The position numbers and the translations under genes were made by a program. Positions 1 to 8,613 of a DNA stretch of 64,000 bases are shown here, in pieces. The stretch comes from Paracoccus aminovorans (GTDB lineage Bacteria > Pseudomonadota > Alphaproteobacteria > Rhodobacterales > Rhodobacteraceae). The notes under the pieces were generated by a model, which searched no databases, was not told where the DNA came from, and worked only from the letters and a program-made list of their open reading frames with translations. Position 1 is the first letter of the stretch; the number at the start of each line of letters is the position of its first letter. The DNA lies in NCBI RefSeq assembly GCF_001546115.1, contig NZ_KQ955209.1, positions 1,196,037 to 1,260,036 of the forward strand, written 5' to 3'.

Positions 1-51
1 TGCCCTGCCTACCAATTTTGGACCATCTAAAGCCGGAGTTTCCGGCCTTTG

Positions 52-855
52 TCACGGCGGCGGGCTGGTGACGCCGTCGGGAAAGTGCAGCGCGCTCGGG
101 ACGTTGTATCCGATGGCGCTGTGGGGTCGATCATCGTTGTAGTGTCTGCGCCAATCCTCCAGCTTTTCGGCCGCGTCCGCAAGGCTCATGAACCAGTGCG
201 CGTTCAGGCATTCGGACCTGAGCTTACTATTGAAAGCCTCGATGAAGCCGTTGTCTGTCGGCTTGCCGGGGCGTGAAAAGTCGAGCGTCACGCCCTTGGC
301 GTAGGCCCAGAGATCCAGGTCGCGCGAGATGAATTCGCTGCCGTTGTCGACCCGGATTGTCTTCGGGTAGCCGACTTTTGTGCAGATCCGTTCCAGCGTC
401 GTGACCACGTCCTCGCCGCGATATTGGAACCGCACGTCCGTGGCGGGGCAATAGCGGGAATGGGTGTCGACAATGGTTAGGATCCGCAGCTTTTTACCCA
501 AGGCCAGTTGGTCATGGACAAAATCCATGGCCCATACATCATTCGGCCCGACGGCTTCCGCACGGTCGTCACGCAACTTGGCCTTCACCCGCCGTTTTGG
601 GGTCTTGTTCCGCAGCTGCAGTCCCAAGGCTTTGTAAACGTTATAGACCATCTTAATGCTGACCTCCCAGCCCTCCCGGTCTAGGACAACGTAAACGCGG
701 CGATAGCCATAGCGCACACGCGTCTCACAGATCTCCCGGATCCGCCGTTTCAGCTCTGCCGGATCGGTGCGGCGGGATTTGTAGTGGTAGCTCGAGCAGT
801 CAAATCGCAAGGCCCCACATGCCCTACGGATCGAAACCGCCCAGTCTGCACACAT
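52..855 (-). CDS. IS3-family transposase OrfB (DDE integrase core)
   Basis: This is the catalytic half of an IS3-family transposase, 267 residues. An HTH_21-like segment precedes an rve integrase core. The DDE residues are visible as D in AMDFVHD, D in VDNGSEF and E in EAFNSKLRSE. The C-terminus has the usual HYNDDRPHSAIGY block. The reading frame continues upstream of the first ATG toward orfA, so the active protein is probably the OrfAB product of a programmed frameshift, as is known for this family. I could not identify the slippery site with confidence. All key residues are intact, so the element may be active. Confidence 0.88.
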   Translation of the reverse strand: MCADWAVSIRRACGALRFDCSSYHYKSRRTDPAELKRRIREICETRVRYGYRRVYVVLDREGWEVSIKMVYNVYKALGLQLRNKTPKRRVKAKLRDDRAEAVGPNDVWAMDFVHDQLALGKKLRILTIVDTHSRYCPATDVRFQYRGEDVVTTLERICTKVGYPKTIRVDNGSEFISRDLDLWAYAKGVTLDFSRPGKPTDNGFIEAFNSKLRSECLNAHWFMSLADAAEKLEDWRRHYNDDRPHSAIGYNVPSALHFPDGVTSPPP

Positions 856-887
856 CCCGCGAACCAGTTCACGCGACCGCGCCGGCT

Positions 888-1154
888 TCAGAGCTTTCGC
901 CGCACAACATCCTGCAACATCTGCCGGTCGAGCGTCAGGTCCGCCACGATCCGCTTTAGCCGCGCGTTCTCGTCCTCAAGCTGCTTCAACCGCCGCATCT
1001 CGTCGGGCAGCAGCCCGCCATACTTCTTCTTCCAGGCAAAATAGGTCGACTGGCCGATCCCAGCCTTCCGACAGATCTCGGCAACCGACGTGCCTTCCTC
1101 GCCTTGCTTCAGAATGAACGCCTTCTGCGCTTCCGTGAACTTCGATGCCTTCAT
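888..1154 (-). CDS. IS3-family OrfA (helix-turn-helix)
   Basis: OrfA of the IS3 element is a small DNA-binding protein (HTH_Tnp_1 type) followed by a leucine-zipper helix (LKQLEDENARLKRIVADL). I chose the ATG at 1154 because AGGAGCTG lies just upstream and the sequence from MKASKFTEAQ matches the normal family N-terminus. A longer in-frame start at 1286 belongs to the interrupted IS3 element next door. Translation from there would make an artificial hybrid of two different OrfA proteins. Confidence 0.82.
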   Translation of the reverse strand: MKASKFTEAQKAFILKQGEEGTSVAEICRKAGIGQSTYFAWKKKYGGLLPDEMRRLKQLEDENARLKRIVADLTLDRQMLQDVVRRKL

Positions 1155-1235
1155 CGTTTTCAGCTCCTGTCCCAGCCGGGGAAGGTTAGCCGAAAACTCC
1201 AGCTCTAAACGATCCAGTTTCGAGGGGGCAGAGCA

Positions 1236-1346
1236 CTGTCGAAGCTTCAGAACGATGTCTTCCGGTTTGTCTCGCTTGCCTGCCATCTGATGGTCCTCCT
1301 GAACAGGATATTTCTATCCCAGTGGGTGGACCACTTCAGTGGGGGC
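1236..1346 (-). mobile_element. Remnant end of a second IS3-family element
   Basis: Read on the minus strand, this piece has a TGCCCCCACTG-type terminus at 1346, a short leader and the first 17 codons of an OrfA (MAGKRDKPEDIVLKLRQ) starting at 1286. It is cut at 1235 by the complete IS3 element. The rest of this older IS presumably lies beyond the left edge. It has itself landed in the first codons of an IS110-type gene. Confidence 0.7.
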
Positions 1347-1380
1347 ACTCCAACACATCCAGCCCGACAAACAGCTTCAT
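1347..1380 (-). pseudogene. IS110-family transposase, first 11 codons only
   Basis: The ATG at 1380 opens MKLFVGLDV, the conserved beginning of IS110-family (DEDD) transposases. The frame is broken at 1346 by the IS3 terminus. The bases from 1381 to about 1490 are probably the untranslated 5' part of the same IS110 element, because no other gene is visible there. A different internal fragment of an IS110 gene lies at about 10275-10546. Confidence 0.55.
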
Positions 1381-1493
1381 CCCGCAGTCCTCCATGTAGA
1401 TCCGATACGGGAATGGCGCCAGCTTGCCCTCAATCTTGCAACGGTAACGGGCGGGTCGCGACGCAGGCCCCGTTACGGCATCTCGTTCACGTG

Positions 1494-2363
1494 TCATAGC
1501 CAGAACATGACGGTGGCGGCGAGAGCGACGGCAGACAGGAAGACCTTCGGGCATCTGTCGTAGCGGGTGGCGACCCGGCGCCAATCCTTCAGCCTGCCAA
1601 ACATGATCTCGATGCGGTTTCGGCGTTTGTAGCGTCGCTTGTCGTGCTTGTCGTGCTTGCCACGAGATTTCCTGCCCGGGATGCAGGGCCTTATCCCCTT
1701 GTCTTTCAACGCATTTATGAACCAGTCGGCATCATGGCCCCGGTCGGCCAGCACCCAGTCCGCCTTTGGCAGGGCTGCCCAGCAGGGCGGCGGCCCCCGT
1801 GTAGTCACTAACCTGGCCTGCGGTCATGCGAGGGATAAGGCCATGATCCGGGGGATCATGGCCCCCGAGAACGCGGATCGGGCGGCCTTCGGCATCGGTC
1901 ACGGCATGCAGCCTGGTGTTCATGCCGCCCTTTGCGCGATCAGACGGCTCCTTTGATCGCCGGGTCCCCCTTTTCCGACCGCAGGCTGGTCGCCGAGCGG
2001 TGCATCTTCAGGGAGGTTGCATCGATCATCACCGTCTTCGGAACGGCCGCCTCGGACGCCAGACTGTCCATCATCCGGGCGAAGACAGCCTTGTCGCTCC
2101 ATCGCTTCCAGCGGTTGCAGAGGGTCTTCGGCGGGCCGTATTCCCTCGGGGCGCATCCCGCCACCGCAAGCCATTGCGATTGATGAAGATTATCCCACTC
2201 AACACCCGACGGTCATCGACGCGCGGCTTGCCGTGGCTCTTGGGAAAGAAGGGCCCAAGCCGCGTCATCTGCGCTTCGATCAGCCAGAAAGGATTGCTCA
2301 TCATCAGGTCTCCTTGCGGTGCCTGAATCATACGAAGGTGGAAAATCAATGGGTCCTGACCCT
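1494..2363 (-). pseudogene. IS5-family (IS427-like) element, frameshifted copy 1
   Basis: The transposase starts at 2301 (MSNPFWLIEAQMTRL) and ends at 1494 (ATVMFWL). Family landmarks are present: PFFPKSHGKPRVDD, RWKRWSD, TVMIDAT, MTAGQVSDYTGAAAL, RNRIEIMFGRLKDWRRV. They are spread over several minus-strand frames, so at least two frameshifts beyond any programmed one are present. The right end has a GGGTCCTGACCC terminus near 2351-2363. The left terminus seems lost just after the stop codon. A 25-base perfect palindrome interrupts the coding sequence at 1839-1863. It is not expected to make an active transposase. Confidence 0.75.
1839..1863. repeat. Perfect palindrome inserted in IS5 copy 1
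   Basis: GGCCATGATCC, GGG, GGATCATGGCC: an 11-bp perfect inverted repeat with a 3-base loop. It lies where normal IS5 transposases go directly from GRP-LSFF to MTAGQ, so it is part of an extra segment of roughly 30 bases. The same insert is in IS5 copy 2 at 9987-10005 with a small change in the loop. Confidence 0.7.
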
Positions 2364-2780
2364 TCTGGCGATATCAAGGATGGCCCGCTCTCGGAGCACC
2401 AACCCGTGGTGATCTTCGATCCGAACGTCAAGAACGATGCCCATCTCAGGGATCTGGTGGCACCGGCCTATCCCAATTTCCGGGCCGTTGAGGTGCCTTA
2501 TGGTGGTCATACCGTCCTGGTCACGCTGTCTCAAACGCGGCTCTTGAAGCCTATCGTCCTGGGCATCATCGAGCGAGACGAGGTCATCGCATTCGACCCG
2601 CCGGCCGAGGGCACCGCCATTTATCACGGCGAGCGAGAACGCAGCTTGATCGCGACGGATCGGCAGGCTGCACTGGTCGAGTTGCGCAAGAGCCTGGCGA
2701 TTGCCCCGTCCAAGCGGTTTTTCGGAATGCTGGTGAACCTGTTGATCCGCATGGGCGACAAGGCGGACGCGCAGCGCTAG
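2364..2780 (+). pseudogene. 3' fragment of an unrecognised host gene
   Basis: An open frame of about 138 residues ends at 2780. The ATG at 2319 lies inside the IS5 end, so the real gene has lost its 5' part to the IS insertion. The fragment reads HLRDLVAPAYPNF and VPYGGHTVLVTL, followed by a basic C-terminal helix. I do not recognise the family; it could be the end of a larger cytoplasmic enzyme. There is no sign of a promoter or ribosome site for the remaining part. Confidence 0.45.
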
Positions 2781-2789
2781 ATGCCGCGG

Positions 2790-3180
2790 CGGGCCGAGCC
2801 CCAAGCTCCACCTGGCAGTGCAAGGCCTTGGCGCCCGGTCCGCTTCACCCTGACCGCCGGGCAGAAGGGCGACGCCCCGCAGGCCGAGCCGTTGATCGCC
2901 GACCTGCCTTGCCGAGGTCGTCATGGCCGACACCGCCTATGACAGCGACCGCCTGCGTGAGGCGATCGCTAAGCAAGAAAGCTCTTGCCGTCATCCCTAA
3001 ACAACCCGTCCCGGGCGCGCAAGCATCCCCTCGACAAGCATCTCTGTGCCCGGAGACATCCGATCGAATGCTGCTTCTCCAAGCTCAAGCAGTTCCGAAG
3101 GGTCGCCACGCGATACGAGAAAACCGCCAGAAACCACCTCGCCGTCATCACCATCGCTGCCATCGTCCTGTGGACCAAGG
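2790..3180 (+). pseudogene. Decayed IS5-family transposase C-terminus
   Basis: The stretch from about 3030 to 3180 encodes the typical IS5 tail: DKHLCARRHPIECCFSKL, then FRRVATRYEKTARN and a hydrophobic end. Upstream, about 2830-2990, the matching LIADLP and YDSDRLREAI pieces are spread over different frames with stops. It is a separate IS5 subgroup from the copies at 1494 and 9775. It is non-functional. Confidence 0.65.
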
Positions 3181-3344
3181 AAGTGTCCACAGAACCTAGG
3201 GTGCCCGCCCCCATAGGCGGGCCATGGCGACATGGCGGCTGAAATCCGCCGTTCACGTTGTGATCACAGGCTTGTTCGGGAACTGCGCGCGGCAGGACAT
3301 GTTAGCTTGCGACCCTGCATTCGCGCCAACCGAAAGAAACCGAC

Positions 3345-5444
3345 ATGCGTCGCATCTTCAAGACGACAACCGCCATTCTGGCCTGCCTCTCGCTGATCGC
3401 CCCCGATCTCGTGCTGGCCCAGGACAACCAGGGCCTGGCTCAGGCCGAGATGATCAGGCGCAAGGCCGAGCAGGCCAAGGAGAAACAGCAGCAGCGCGAG
3501 AAGGCCGCCGCCCAGCAAAAGCAGCCTGAAAAGCGCCAGCAGCAGCAAAAGCCGGCCGCCCGGAAGCAGCCGGAAAAGCCTGCCGCACAGCAGCCCAAGG
3601 CTCAGGCCCAGCGGCAGAAGCCGCAGCCGCAGCAAAAGCCTCCGGCAGAGGCGCAGCAGCCCAGACCCGCGCAGGAAAACGCCCGGGCGCAGGACGCCAA
3701 GCGGCAGGATCCCGGCCCGAAGGCGGCGCAAAAGCCCGCCCCCGCCAAGGACCGGCAGCAGGCCGCGAAACCCGCGCCGCAGCGCGGCCGCGACGCCGAG
3801 CCCGGGAACCGCCGGACGCAAGAGCCCATGGCCGCGCCCAAGCCGCCCGCGCAGCCGGCCGCAAGGCAGCAACAGGACCGAAAGCCGCAACAGCTCGCCA
3901 AGCCGCAGCAGAACGGCCAGCCGACCCGCAACGCCGGCAACGGCAATGGTGAGGGCAGGAAGCAGCCTCCGCGCGCCGAGGGCGGGCAGCCGCGGCCGGC
4001 GCCGATGGATGCTGACACCCTGCGCGAGAAGATGAGAGAACGCGACCGCAAGTCCCCGCAGCCGCTGGCCCGCGGCCCGGACGGCCAGCCGCCGCGCAAT
4101 GCGGCGAACGGGGTCGGGAACAGACAGGACCTGACCGCACCCCGCTCTCCGCAAGAGCTTCGCGAACGGCTGCGGCAGGGGAACGGCGCCGCGCGCCTGC
4201 CGGCGCCCGAGCGCGGCTTTCGCCCCAACGACCTGGCCCGCCGCGCCGCTGCGCAGGACCACGCGCCGGCCGCCGCCGCACTTGCCGCAATGGCAAGGCG
4301 TGACGATGACCGCAAGGACAGCGACCGCAGGCGCGACGATGACGAAACGGTGATCCGGCGCAAGATCGGGCGCGACGACTTCCGCCGCCCGGACCAGGAG
4401 TTCCGCACCTCGATCCGCGACGGCAGCCGCGCCCTCTCGCCCGAGGAGACGCGCCGGATCCTGGAACGCCGCGAACGCGAGCTGCGCCGCGAGGAGCAGC
4501 GCCTCGACCGCCGAGAGCGCGACCTCGACCGCCGCTATTACGACTCCAGGGACGACGATGACGACGACCACGGCAGCGACATCGCCAAGCTGCTGCTGGC
4601 GGGCGTCGCGGGTTTTGCGGTCGGCAAGATGATGTCGAACAACCGCCAAGTCGCCTTCAACAGCGGCGACCGCGCGGTGCTGACTCTGCCCGACGGCAGC
4701 CAGCAGATCGTGCGCGACGACAACGCGCTACTGTATCGCCCCGGCTCGGACGTCAGCACCGAGAATTTCGCCGACGGCTCGTCCCGCACCACGGTGCTGC
4801 GCGCCGACGGCAGCCGCGTGGTGACGATCCGCGACGCCGACATGAACATCCTGCGCCGCACGCTGATCGGCCCCGACGGGCGCGAGACCCGGCTGATCGG
4901 CGACAGCGCGGTGCGGCCGGTCCAGATCTCGACCCTGCCGGCGCCGGCGCCGGTGGAATATGCCAGCCGCCCCTTGGACGAATCGGCGCTGCGCGAGGCG
5001 CTGCTTCAGGAAAGCGCGGTCGATCGCCGCTTTACCCTGGGCCAGATCCGCGACATCCCCGAGGTCCGCTCGCTGGTGGCTCCGGTCAATGTGGCCGACG
5101 TGACCTTCGACAGCGGCTCGGCCGCCCTGGCCCCCGAGCAGGCCGAGCAGCTGGCCACCTTGGGCAGCGTGATCCGCCAGTCCATCGACGAGAATCCGAA
5201 CGAGGTCTATATGATCGAGGGCTATACCGACGCGGTCGGCTCGCCCGCGGCCAATCTTGCGCTGTCGGACCGGCGGGCCGAATCGGTGGCGCTGGCGCTG
5301 ACCGAATATTACGACGTCCCGCCCGAGAACATGGTCGTGCAGGGCTATGGCGAGCAGTTCCTGCTGGTCCCGGGCGAGGGCGACGACCGCGCCAACCGCC
5401 GCGTTGCCGTGCGTCGGATCACCGACCTGCTGGAGCAGGAATAA
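3345..5444 (+). CDS. OmpA-family envelope protein with long Q/K/P-rich linker
   Basis: A 699-residue exported protein. A signal peptide (first ~25 residues, ending VLAQ) is followed by about 290 residues of low-complexity Gln/Lys/Pro/Ala sequence, then an Arg/Asp-rich coiled stretch (about 325-405) with an acidic DDDDDDHGSD cluster. A short hydrophobic glycine-rich segment (LLLAGVAGFAVG) and a beta-rich domain come next. The last ~115 residues are an OmpA-like peptidoglycan-binding domain (TFDSGSAAL, IEGYTDAVGS, NLALSDRRAESVAL). The protein should link the envelope to peptidoglycan in the periplasm, with the linker spanning distance. The start at 3345 has an upstream GAAAGAA. Similar OmpA proteins with variable linkers occur across Rhodobacteraceae. 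Confidence 0.85.
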   Translation: MRRIFKTTTAILACLSLIAPDLVLAQDNQGLAQAEMIRRKAEQAKEKQQQREKAAAQQKQPEKRQQQQKPAARKQPEKPAAQQPKAQAQRQKPQPQQKPPAEAQQPRPAQENARAQDAKRQDPGPKAAQKPAPAKDRQQAAKPAPQRGRDAEPGNRRTQEPMAAPKPPAQPAARQQQDRKPQQLAKPQQNGQPTRNAGNGNGEGRKQPPRAEGGQPRPAPMDADTLREKMRERDRKSPQPLARGPDGQPPRNAANGVGNRQDLTAPRSPQELRERLRQGNGAARLPAPERGFRPNDLARRAAAQDHAPAAAALAAMARRDDDRKDSDRRRDDDETVIRRKIGRDDFRRPDQEFRTSIRDGSRALSPEETRRILERRERELRREEQRLDRRERDLDRRYYDSRDDDDDDHGSDIAKLLLAGVAGFAVGKMMSNNRQVAFNSGDRAVLTLPDGSQQIVRDDNALLYRPGSDVSTENFADGSSRTTVLRADGSRVVTIRDADMNILRRTLIGPDGRETRLIGDSAVRPVQISTLPAPAPVEYASRPLDESALREALLQESAVDRRFTLGQIRDIPEVRSLVAPVNVADVTFDSGSAALAPEQAEQLATLGSVIRQSIDENPNEVYMIEGYTDAVGSPAANLALSDRRAESVALALTEYYDVPPENMVVQGYGEQFLLVPGEGDDRANRRVAVRRITDLLEQE

Positions 5445-5787
5445 GGGCGCGGCCGGGCACGGGAACCATCCCGGCCCGGCCCCGTGCCGCAAACGCGCCG
5501 TTTCGCAACGCGCGCCCGTGGCCGTGACAGGGCGTTGGGTTCGGGGAGTGCTCGAAACCCGGTCATGCGTTGGACGAACCCGCTGATGCTTCTTCGCGTC
5601 GACAGGTTCGTGCAAGCCTTTGAAAGTTCTGGACGACTGGACGCCCATACAGACAGATGTCGGCCCATCTCCCGCGCCGCCACCTGCAAGGTCCGTGCCT
5701 TCATTGGATCTCGTCGGAAACGAGGGGCGAAGATCAGCCGCCGATCCTGCTGGCCGGATCCAGCTTCCGGAGGGGCGCAAGGCTCCT
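5445..5787. other. Intergenic region, no gene seen
   Basis: This 343-base gap lies between two convergent genes. GGCCGGG and CCCGGCC (5451-5476) can form a GC-rich hairpin just after the OmpA-family stop, but no T-run follows, so it is a weak terminator candidate. The rest has short open frames without ribosome sites or recognisable products. It may be remnant sequence. Confidence 0.4.
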
Positions 5788-6534
5788 TCAGGCTGCCTGC
5801 TGGGGCTCTCTGCCGGTTAGGCGTTTGGCAATCTCGATGAGCAGCCCGAAGGCATCGTAAAGCAGCACGGCGATGCAGCCCGTCAGCACCCCGCCCTGGA
5901 TGACATAGGCCGGGTTGTTCGAGGTCAGCCCGGCAATGATCACCTCGCCCAGGCTGCGCGCCGCGACGGTCGAGCCGATGGTCGCCGTGGACAGCGCAAT
6001 GACGATCGAGATCCGGATCCCTTCCAGGATCAGGGGCAAGGCAAGGGGCATCTCGACCTGCGCCAGCACCTGGCGCGGCGTCATGCCCATCGCCTTGCCC
6101 GAAAGCAGGACCGAGCCGGGCACCGCCCGCAGCCCCGCCAGCGCGTTCTCGAAGATCGGCAGCAGGCCATAGAGGAACAGGGCAAGCACCGTGGGCCGGG
6201 CGCCGAAGCCCAGCAAGGGAACCGACAGCGCCAGCACGGCGACCGGCGGAAAGGTCTGGCCGATATTCGCCAGCACCCGCGCCATGGGCAGGAATTCGGC
6301 CCCGGCGGGGCGGGTGACGAGGATCGCGAGCGACAGCGCGATCAGGGTCGAGGGGATCATCGCCAGCGCCACCAGCGCCAGATGCGATACGGTCAGGCTG
6401 GCCAGCGATGCGCGGTCGTAGATCGCCGGCCCGCCCGCGGGCGCGAAGGGGCGCAGCAGCGGCTCGAACAGCGCGGGAAACAGGATCAGCCCGCCCGTCA
6501 CGCCGATCAGGATGATCCAGCGCAGCGCCGTCAT
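5788..6534 (-). CDS. yehW: Compatible-solute ABC transporter permease (YehW-like)
   Basis: A 248-residue inner-membrane permease of the glycine betaine/choline (OpuC/Yeh) type, with about six membrane segments. The permease-ATPase contact loop (EAA-type) is visible around AMGMTPRQVLAQVEMPLALPL. It is the last gene of a four-gene operon whose order (binding protein, long permease, ATPase, short permease) matches Escherichia coli yehZYXW. Its ATG overlaps the stop of the ATPase gene as ATGA, suggesting coupled translation. The exact solute cannot be read from sequence. Confidence 0.88.
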   Translation of the reverse strand: MTALRWIILIGVTGGLILFPALFEPLLRPFAPAGGPAIYDRASLASLTVSHLALVALAMIPSTLIALSLAILVTRPAGAEFLPMARVLANIGQTFPPVAVLALSVPLLGFGARPTVLALFLYGLLPIFENALAGLRAVPGSVLLSGKAMGMTPRQVLAQVEMPLALPLILEGIRISIVIALSTATIGSTVAARSLGEVIIAGLTSNNPAYVIQGGVLTGCIAVLLYDAFGLLIEIAKRLTGREPQQAA

Positions 6535-7463
6535 TCCCGGCCCCGTGCCAGGATGTCCTCGCGCGTGACGATGCCAAGCCGTTGCCCCTGCGCATCGGTC
6601 ACCGGCAACCGGTCGCGCCCGGTCCAGATCATCTCGGCCAGCGCGTCCGACAGCGACGCGGCCACGTCGACCGGCTCGCCCTCGGCCTCGCCCGCGCGCG
6701 ACAGCGAGCCGACCGGGTGCAGCGCCAGCAGGCGCAGGGCGCGGCCCGTTTCGCCCACCAGATCGGCCACGAAGGCCGTGGCGGGCGCGCGGATGATCCG
6801 GTCGGGAGTGTCGAACTGCTCGAACCGGCCGTGCCGCATCACGGCGATGGCATCGCCCAGATACAGCGCCTCGTTCATGTCATGGGTGACCAGGACGATC
6901 GTCGTGCCGAGCTGGCGACGGATCTGGGCCAGATCGCGCTGCGCCTGGCGCCGGATCAGCGGGTCCAGCGCGCCGAAAGGCTCGTCCATCAGCAGCACAT
7001 CGGGGCGCGCGGCCAAGGCGCGCGCGACGCCGATCCGCTGCGCCTGCCCGCCCGAAAGCTGATGCGGATAGCGGCCGGCGATCTCGGCCGGGTCGAGCTG
7101 CAGCATCTGCAACAGCTCGGTGACGCGGGCCGCGATCCGGGCCTCGGGCCAGCCCAGAAGGGTCGGGACGACGCCGATATTGCGCGCCGCCGTCCAATGC
7201 GGAAACAGCCCATAGCCCTGGATGACATAGCCGATGCCCTGACGCAGCGACACTTCGGGGATGCGGCCGGCATCCTGGCCGTCGATCAGCACCCGCCCCG
7301 ATGTGGGTTCGACCAGCCGGTTGATCATCCGCAGAAGCGTCGTCTTGCCCGAACCGGAACTGCCGACGATGGCGGTCAGCGTGCCCCTCGCAAATCGGGC
7401 GCTGACCTCGTCGACCACCGGCCTGCCGCCATAGGTCTTGGTCAGGGCCTGGAGCTCGATCAT
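6531..7463 (-). CDS. yehX: Compatible-solute ABC transporter ATPase (YehX-like)
   Basis: The 310-residue ATPase of the osmolyte importer. Walker A is GSSGSGKTT (about residues 35-43), the signature is LSGGQAQRIGVARAL and Walker B is VLLMDEPFGALDP. The C-terminal ~80 residues form a CBS-like tail (LPVTDAQGQRLGIVTREDIL), which in this family often senses ionic strength. I chose MIELQALTKTYGG at 7463, the family N-terminus, rather than the longer in-frame start at 7715. The gene overlaps both neighbours by 4 bases (ATGA), so all three are probably translated together. Confidence 0.9.
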   Translation of the reverse strand: MIELQALTKTYGGRPVVDEVSARFARGTLTAIVGSSGSGKTTLLRMINRLVEPTSGRVLIDGQDAGRIPEVSLRQGIGYVIQGYGLFPHWTAARNIGVVPTLLGWPEARIAARVTELLQMLQLDPAEIAGRYPHQLSGGQAQRIGVARALAARPDVLLMDEPFGALDPLIRRQAQRDLAQIRRQLGTTIVLVTHDMNEALYLGDAIAVMRHGRFEQFDTPDRIIRAPATAFVADLVGETGRALRLLALHPVGSLSRAGEAEGEPVDVAASLSDALAEMIWTGRDRLPVTDAQGQRLGIVTREDILARGRE

Positions 7464-8611
7464 TGCGGCTGTCCCCCGGAAAGCGCGATCAGCAGGTCCA
7501 TGATCGAGGATGTCAGGAAGGCCAGCGCCACCGTCGGGATCACGCCCAGGAGGATCAGGTCGGTGGCCGTCTGGCCGATGCCCTGGAAGATGAAGGTGCC
7601 GTAGCCGCCCGAGCCGATCAGCGCCCCCACGGTGGCCAGCCCGATATTCTGCACCAGAACGATGCGCGCGGCGGCCAGAATGACCGGCAGGGTCAGCGGC
7701 AGGTCGATCCACCACAGCCGCCTGGCCTCGGTCATGCCCATGCCGCGCGCCGCCTCGGTCACGGCGCGCGGCACGGCATCGAGCCCGGCAACGGTATTGG
7801 CGACGATGGGCAGCAGCGAATAGAGAAACAGCGCGATCAGTGCCGGCGCCGTGCCGATCCCCTTGATCCCTGCATCCGCTGCCCCCGGAACATGGGCCGC
7901 GACCCAGGCCAGCGGCACGATCAGTATTCCGAACAGCGCGATCGAGGGGATGGTCTGGATCAGCGTCAGCAGGTTCAGCACCGGACCGCGCAAGCCCGGA
8001 TGGCGCTGGATGGCAAGCCCCGTCGGCAGGCCGAACACCAGCGCCGCCAGAAACGAGCCGAAGGCCAGGACCAGGTGGTCCGCGGTCGCCCGGTGAAAGG
8101 CGTCCGCGCGCACCCGGAACTCGGCGGCGACCGAAAGACCGGCCAGCGTGCCCGAGCCGAGCAGCACCGCGACCCCCGCCACGGCGCAGGCCAGCAGCGC
8201 CGCCCGTGCCGCCGGGCCGGGCCGCATCCGCGCAAAGGCGTCCACCAGCAGCAGCAAAAGCGTCCCGGCGGCCAGCCAGAACCCCGCACCGGGCGAGACC
8301 CGCGCCGCAGGCGCCGCCTGCTCCAGCAGCAGCACCGCCCCGCGCCCCAGCAGAACCACCAGCGCGGCCAATGCGCCGGCAAGCAGCAGCAGCCGCATTC
8401 CCGGGCGTCGCAGCAACAGCAGCGCGACCGCCAGCAGAACGAGCCCGGCCAGCAGCGCGCCGGTCAGGGGCCAGCCGATGGCCTCGGCCCAGGTCCGGGG
8501 CTGCGGCGGCGCGATCCGGTTGGGACGAAAGCCGAATGCCGTCAGCGCAGGGGACGCCAGCAGCGGCAGAGCCATGACGGCCGACAGCCGGTCGATGCGC
8601 GGCACCGACAT
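7460..8611 (-). CDS. yehY: Compatible-solute ABC transporter permease, long form (YehY-like)
   Basis: A 383-residue permease. The first ~170 residues add several extra hydrophobic helices not found in the short permease. The C-terminal ~200 residues are the standard BPD_transp_1 domain with the EAA loop near ARGMGMTEARRLWWIDLPL. Long N-terminal extensions of this kind are known for YehY. It forms the membrane pore together with the short permease at 5788-6534. Only two bases separate it from the binding-protein gene upstream. Confidence 0.88.
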   Translation of the reverse strand: MSVPRIDRLSAVMALPLLASPALTAFGFRPNRIAPPQPRTWAEAIGWPLTGALLAGLVLLAVALLLLRRPGMRLLLLAGALAALVVLLGRGAVLLLEQAAPAARVSPGAGFWLAAGTLLLLLVDAFARMRPGPAARAALLACAVAGVAVLLGSGTLAGLSVAAEFRVRADAFHRATADHLVLAFGSFLAALVFGLPTGLAIQRHPGLRGPVLNLLTLIQTIPSIALFGILIVPLAWVAAHVPGAADAGIKGIGTAPALIALFLYSLLPIVANTVAGLDAVPRAVTEAARGMGMTEARRLWWIDLPLTLPVILAAARIVLVQNIGLATVGALIGSGGYGTFIFQGIGQTATDLILLGVIPTVALAFLTSSIMDLLIALSGGQPQ

Positions 8612-8613
8612 CC

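Larger units (their letters stand above)
1..1235 (-). mobile_element. Complete IS3-family insertion sequence
   Basis: The element starts with TG at base 1 and ends with CA at 1235, as IS3-family elements do. The first 35 or so bases and the reverse complement of about 1199-1235 form imperfect terminal inverted repeats (TGCCCTGCCT at one end, GGGCAGAGCA at the other). It carries the usual orfA and orfB. It has inserted into codon 17-18 of the orfA of another IS3 element, whose remnant follows at 1236-1346. The left flank lies outside the window, so the target duplication cannot be seen. Confidence 0.85.

Noticed and set aside
3264-4649. Open frame of 461 codons antisense to the OmpA-family gene
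   Set aside because: It mirrors the Gln/Lys/Pro-rich repeat region, giving Leu/Gly/Arg-rich nonsense, and has no ribosome site.
5345-6595. Minus-strand frame of 416 codons overlapping the YehW permease
   Set aside because: It is an out-of-frame shadow of the permease gene and the adjacent gap.
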